A DNA stretch of 9,093 nt. Source: a bacterium. Its GTDB lineage: Bacteria > Actinomycetota > Acidimicrobiia > Spongiisociales > UBA11373. The stretch spans positions 1 through 9,093 of the forward strand of contig JABMPV010000125.1 of assembly GCA_013202595.1 (NCBI GenBank), read 5' to 3'. The position numbers and the translations under genes are program-made. The notes beneath the pieces were generated by a model, which was given only the letters and a program-made list of their open reading frames with translations, did not search any database and was not told the origin of the DNA. Shown here one piece after another: positions 6,110-9,093 of the stretch (its first letter is position 1; each line of letters begins with the position of its first letter).

Positions 6110-7822
6110 TCAGGCGATGCCGAGGAACTCCATCAGATCCGCCGCGATGTCTGCTGCGTCGACCAGGGCATCTGCCTCGGCCACCCTGGGGTCGCCCGCT
6201 CCCAGATCCACCTTCAGGTCGACGTAGATCTTGAGCTTCGGCTCGGTGCCCGATGGTCGGACCAGGGCTCTGCCGGCTTCGCCGAGATCGAACTCGACGA
6301 GCGCCTGGGCGGGCAGCCACCTGGCCCGCTGCTCCGCCCCATCGCGGTAATCGGTTGCGGAGACCACTTTGAAACCACCGAGCGCCTCGGGGAGGTGCTC
6401 TCTCAGCAGATCCATGGCGGATGCGATCTCCTCGGCGCCTTCGGCGCCCGGACGGACGATGCTCTTCTGCGTGCTGACCCACAGGCCGTGCCGACGGTAG
6501 AGGTCCTGCAGGCGGTCGAGCACGCTCTTGCCGTCTGCCCGAAGCGATCCGACCAGATGGGCGAACCACACACCGGCGCCGATGCCGTCCTTGTCCCGCA
6601 CCACCGGGCCGACGGAGTAGCCGAGCGCCTCCTCGTAGCCGAACAGGAAGCGCAGCCCCTGGTCTTCCGAGAGGTCGAGCGCAGCGTTGCTGATCCACTT
6701 GAATCCCGTGAGCGTTTGGGTGAATTCCGCCCCGTAGGCACCGGCCACCGAAGCGAGCATCGGCGACGAGACGATCGAGTTGGCGACGAGGGCCTGCGGT
6801 CCGCCCTCGTCGGTCCTCAGGATGTGGTCGGCCAGCAGTATCCCGATCTGATTGCCGGTCAGAGCCAGCCACCCGCCCGCCCCGTCGGGAACGCTCACAG
6901 CGAGGCGGTCGGCATCCGGGTCATTGGCCAGGACCAGGTCGGCATCTAGTTCGGCCGCCAGGGACAGAGCCAGATCGAGAGCACCAGGCTCCTCCGGGTT
7001 GGGGAAGGCAACCGTGGGGAACCGGCCGTCCGGTGCTGCCTGCTCGGGAACGGGGTAGACACCCGCGAACCCGGCAGCAGCCAGGGTCTTGACGAACAGG
7101 TCACGGCCCACACCGTGCATCGGCGTGTAGACGATGCGGAGGTCGTGATCAACGGCGATCCGGGGCAGTCGGCCGATCACCTCGGCGATGTACTCGTCCT
7201 CCATGGACTCGCCGATCGGCTCTGCATCGACGCCGGCGGCAGCGACATCTGCACGCGGGATCTCCGACGCAGGGCCCGACAGATCAATCGCCGCTGCGAT
7301 CATCCCATCGACCGGCGGCACGATCTGGGCCGCGTTGGCATCGTACACCTTGTAGCCGTTGTCTTGAGGAGGGTTGTGGCTCGCGGTCACGACCACGGCG
7401 GCACTGGCATCCATCGTCCTGGCCGCATACGCGACCAGTGGAGTCGGAGCGAGTCCAGCGAAATAGCGGACGGGGATGCCGGCGGCAGCGAGGACCCCGA
7501 CGGTGTCGTCCATGAATTGTGCGCTGCTCAGGCGAGCGTCGCGTCCGACGACGACGGGCCCTGTTCCCGGGCGTTCGGCGTTCAGGTAGTCGGCCACGCC
7601 CTTGGTGGCGCGGATGACCATGGCCCGGTTCATCCGGTTGGACCCGGCGCCGACTGCCCCTCTGATGCCCGCCGTCCCGAAGCGGAGGATGGCTCCCATC
7701 CTCTCATTCAGGGCGTCGACATCACCTGAGGCGACGATCGCTTCGAGTTCGGCCCTCGTGTCGGGATCGGGGTCGCCCGCGATCCACTCCTGTGCTGCTG
7801 TGATCAGATTGTCGTGTTCCAC
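6110..7822 (-). CDS. Phosphohexomutase (phosphoglucomutase/phosphomannomutase, PgcA/PmmB-type)
   Basis: This 570-residue cytosolic enzyme belongs to the alpha-D-phosphohexomutase superfamily, which interconverts 1- and 6-phosphates of hexoses, or of pentoses in related members. All four domain signatures are present: RFGTAGIRG at 47-55; TASHNPPQDNGYK with the phosphoserine S148; the metal-binding loop DPDADR at 301-306; the sugar-binding GYEEALGY around 395-402; and the phosphate-binding RPSGTEPK at 522-529. The length and RFGTAGIRG type match the long PgcA/PmmB/PGM2 branch and not the ~450-residue GlmM or ManB types. Glucose versus mannose versus pentose preference cannot be settled. The GTG at 7822 is the start: on this strand TAGGGT lies 7 nt before it, so it is probably leaderless. 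The gene follows the SDR gene on the same strand after 37 bp. Confidence 0.95.
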   Translation of the reverse strand: MEHDNLITAAQEWIAGDPDPDTRAELEAIVASGDVDALNERMGAILRFGTAGIRGAVGAGSNRMNRAMVIRATKGVADYLNAERPGTGPVVVGRDARLSSAQFMDDTVGVLAAAGIPVRYFAGLAPTPLVAYAARTMDASAAVVVTASHNPPQDNGYKVYDANAAQIVPPVDGMIAAAIDLSGPASEIPRADVAAAGVDAEPIGESMEDEYIAEVIGRLPRIAVDHDLRIVYTPMHGVGRDLFVKTLAAAGFAGVYPVPEQAAPDGRFPTVAFPNPEEPGALDLALSLAAELDADLVLANDPDADRLAVSVPDGAGGWLALTGNQIGILLADHILRTDEGGPQALVANSIVSSPMLASVAGAYGAEFTQTLTGFKWISNAALDLSEDQGLRFLFGYEEALGYSVGPVVRDKDGIGAGVWFAHLVGSLRADGKSVLDRLQDLYRRHGLWVSTQKSIVRPGAEGAEEIASAMDLLREHLPEALGGFKVVSATDYRDGAEQRARWLPAQALVEFDLGEAGRALVRPSGTEPKLKIYVDLKVDLGAGDPRVAEADALVDAADIAADLMEFLGIA

Positions 7823-7829
7823 GGCAGGA

Positions 7830-7835
7830 ACCCTA
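7830..7835 (-). promoter_or_regulatory. Candidate -10 for a leaderless phosphohexomutase transcript
   Basis: On the minus strand this reads TAGGGT and ends 7 nt before the GTG start at 7822. No ribosome binding site lies at normal distance. It sits in the 37-bp gap after the SDR gene, so the mutase may be transcribed independently of the upstream gene. A -35 is not evident. Confidence 0.45.
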
Positions 7836-7859
7836 GAGCGATGATGGGTCGGCGACGCC

Positions 7860-8765
7860 TCAGGAGTACAGGAGCGGCGTCAGTTTCTCGAACTCCCCCT
7901 GTACCGACGCCGGCACGAGATAGCCGGTCTCGCCGCGGATGTCGCCGATGTGCGCCGCCACGTCGTCGGGGGACAGCATCCCTTCACGCTCGGGATGCTG
8001 GAACCACCCCGGGGTCAGCCCGACGAAGAACCGGCTGACGGATCCACCGGCCACCGACCACATGTCGCCGGACACCTCACACGCCTCGGAGCAGAAGTAC
8101 GCGACAACCGGCGCCACCTGTTCGGGATCCAGTTTGTCGACCACCGGCCCGAGGAGGTCCTCTGTCATCCGGGTCCTGGCAACCGGGGCGATCGTGTTCA
8201 CCTTGATGTCATACCTCGCACCCTCGAGGGCGAGCACGTTCATGAAGCCGACGAGTCCCATCTTGGCTGCGCCGTAGTTGGCCTGGCCGAAGTTGCCGAG
8301 AATCCCCGAGTTGGACGACGTCATCACGATCCTGCCGTACGCCTGCTCTCGCATCACCCGGAAGGCCGGGCGCGTCACGTAGAACGCCCCCCTGAGATGT
8401 ACGTCGAGCACGGCATCGAGGTTCTCCCACTCCAGGTTGTGGAATGCCTTGTCGCGCAGAATGCCTGCGTTGTTGACCAGGATGTCGATACGGCCAAAGG
8501 TCTCGATGGCGGTCTGGACGATCGCCGCTCCGCCATCGGGGGTGGCGACCGAGTTGTGGTCGGCCACGGCCGCACCACCTGCGGCCAGGATCTCGGCGGC
8601 CACATCATCGGCGGGGCGACTCTCCTCACCGGTGCCATCAGTCGCGGCGCCGGGATCGTTGACCACGACGGCGGCCCCTCGTGCGGCAAGCAGCCGGGCA
8701 TGGGCGGCTCCGAGGCCTCTGCCTGCACCCGTGACGACTGCGACCCGGTCCTGGAAGTCGATCAT
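7860..8765 (-). CDS. SDR-family oxidoreductase, (3R)-hydroxyacyl-CoA dehydrogenase/HSD17B4-like
   Basis: This 301-residue classical short-chain dehydrogenase has the Rossmann motif TGAGRGLG (12-19). D37 follows the second beta strand, which favours NAD(H). NNAG is at 98-101, and the catalytic residues are S151, Y164 and K168 (NYGAAK). The stretches ILRDKAFHNL, SGILGNFGQANYGAAKMGL and KVNTIAPVARTRMTE are close to the dehydrogenase part of peroxisomal multifunctional enzyme type 2 and its actinobacterial single-domain relatives. These act on 3-hydroxyacyl-CoA or steroid-like substrates in beta-oxidation. No MaoC-type hydratase is in the window, so the substrate remains a family-based inference. 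The ATG at 8765 is firmly set by AAGGAGG five bases upstream. It follows the winged-helix gene by 53 bp on the same strand and may share its transcript, though it also has its own candidate -10. Confidence 0.9.
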   Translation of the reverse strand: MIDFQDRVAVVTGAGRGLGAAHARLLAARGAAVVVNDPGAATDGTGEESRPADDVAAEILAAGGAAVADHNSVATPDGGAAIVQTAIETFGRIDILVNNAGILRDKAFHNLEWENLDAVLDVHLRGAFYVTRPAFRVMREQAYGRIVMTSSNSGILGNFGQANYGAAKMGLVGFMNVLALEGARYDIKVNTIAPVARTRMTEDLLGPVVDKLDPEQVAPVVAYFCSEACEVSGDMWSVAGGSVSRFFVGLTPGWFQHPEREGMLSPDDVAAHIGDIRGETGYLVPASVQGEFEKLTPLLYS

Positions 8766-8770
8766 TCTGC

Positions 8771-8777
8771 CCTCCTT
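8771..8777 (-). promoter_or_regulatory. Strong ribosome binding site of the SDR gene
   Basis: AAGGAGG on the minus strand, 5 nt before the ATG at 8765, is the best Shine-Dalgarno match in the window and fixes the start. Confidence 0.8.
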
Positions 8778-8789
8778 GGCTCGCCGCGC

Positions 8790-8795
8790 AGGCTA
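8790..8795 (-). promoter_or_regulatory. Candidate -10 for the SDR gene
   Basis: TAGCCT on the minus strand lies in the 53-bp gap. A start about 7 nt downstream would give a leader of some 17 nt that contains the AAGGAGG site. No -35 is visible. Confidence 0.35.
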
Positions 8796-8818
8796 CACGC
8801 CGGGACGGGCGGCCGGAT

Positions 8819-9093
8819 TCAGTCGAGCGCTGCCGCCAAGGGTCCGGCCAGGCCGCCCTTCGGCTCCACCGACACGTCCGTGAGACCCAGCCACGCCGCC
8901 ATCTCACGGGACTCGGCGGCCACGCCGCGAGCGACGCCCACCGGATCGGCGTGGTCCTCGACGAACGCCCCGCGCACCCGAAGGACACCCGCCGCCCGAT
9001 CTGCCTTCAGGTCGACCCGACCGACCACCCGCTCTCCCATGAGCACCGGAAGGACGTAATAGCCGTAGATCCGCTTCGGCCGGGGGGTGTAGA
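8819..9093 (-). CDS. Winged helix DNA-binding protein, YcaQ/HTH_42 family, C-terminal part (5' end outside window)
   Basis: The last 90 codons of a gene enter from the right edge; the first full codon is at 9091-9089. The visible protein opens YTPRPKRIYGYYVLPVL and continues MGERVVGRVDLKADR...GVLRVRG. This is the recurrent C-terminal core of the HTH_42/YcaQ family (GYYVLPxLxGDRxVGRxDxKADR). E. coli YcaQ (AlkX) in that family is a DNA glycosylase that unhooks interstrand crosslinks, but many actinobacterial members are uncharacterised. The N-terminal winged-helix region is beyond the window, so catalytic motifs cannot be checked. An internal GTG at 9046 could be mistaken for a start, but the family match extends upstream of it. 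It precedes the SDR gene on the same strand by 53 bp. Confidence 0.85.
   Translation of the reverse strand, partial: YTPRPKRIYGYYVLPVLMGERVVGRVDLKADRAAGVLRVRGAFVEDHADPVGVARGVAAESREMAAWLGLTDVSVEPKGGLAGPLAAALD

Noticed and set aside
6102..6116. Small hairpin CGCCT/AGGCG between the convergent cysH and mutase genes
   Set aside because: The stem is only 5 bp with no T-tract and overlaps the mutase stop codon. Such a match is expected by chance in GC-rich DNA.
5930..6949. A 339-codon plus-strand open frame over the end of cysH and the mutase gene
   Set aside because: It overlaps both well-supported genes in other frames, and its protein looks like reverse-complement mutase sequence with no family features.
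7950..9059. A 369-codon plus-strand open frame antisense to the SDR and winged-helix genes
   Set aside because: The minus strand carries clear SDR catalytic motifs and a YcaQ-type C-terminus. The plus-strand translation has no recognisable motif.
1..9093. CRISPR array, tRNA/rRNA, phage, toxin-antitoxin or defence genes
   Set aside because: I looked for regular spaced repeats, tRNA-like cloverleafs and typical protein motifs of these systems and found none.

Overview
The window is GC-rich chromosomal DNA with tightly packed genes. Several features suggest a high-GC actinobacterium, possibly Acidimicrobiia-like: a SufE homologue, an iron-sulfur type CysH, a long PgcA/PmmB-type phosphohexomutase, a DUF4383-like domain, and several start codons sitting 6-7 bases behind a TANNNT -10 hexamer (leaderless geometry). 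The taxonomic placement is an inference; no rRNA or other marker is present.

Left part (1-1041): the 3' end of an ABC transporter ATPase gene (+) converges on a YbaK/EbsC-type aminoacyl-tRNA deacylase gene (-). A perfect 10-bp inverted repeat lies in the gap between them. Centre-left (1042-3603): the deacylase gene is divergent from a large polytopic membrane protein gene that looks like a GT-C-type glycosyltransferase. Only 23 bp separate the two start codons, and the candidate -10 elements of the two genes share the same TA dinucleotide. A sufE gene begins 1 nt after the membrane-protein stop. Centre (3575-5089): an acyltransferase-3 membrane protein (-) carries a C-terminal DUF4383-like domain and overlaps the end of sufE by 29 bp tail to tail.

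The 322-bp stretch 5090-5411 is not empty. On the minus strand it holds the 5' end of an IS3-family orfA with its terminal repeat, cut off exactly where a second, directly repeated IS-end-like sequence begins. Right of it is cysH (+), an APS-reductase-type enzyme of sulfate assimilation. The right end is a minus-strand series: a YcaQ/HTH_42-type winged-helix protein (5' end outside the window), an SDR oxidoreductase close to the (3R)-hydroxyacyl-CoA dehydrogenase/HSD17B4 group, and a phosphohexomutase.

The content is mostly housekeeping and envelope metabolism: sulfur assimilation and transfer, sugar-phosphate interconversion, membrane glycosyl/acyl transfer, and a nutrient importer. I see no phage, CRISPR, toxin-antitoxin or defence system. 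The points most worth a second look are the overlapping divergent promoter, the recurring leaderless geometry, the IS3 end remnant, the acyltransferase-DUF4383 fusion, and the GT-C-like/sufE coupling.
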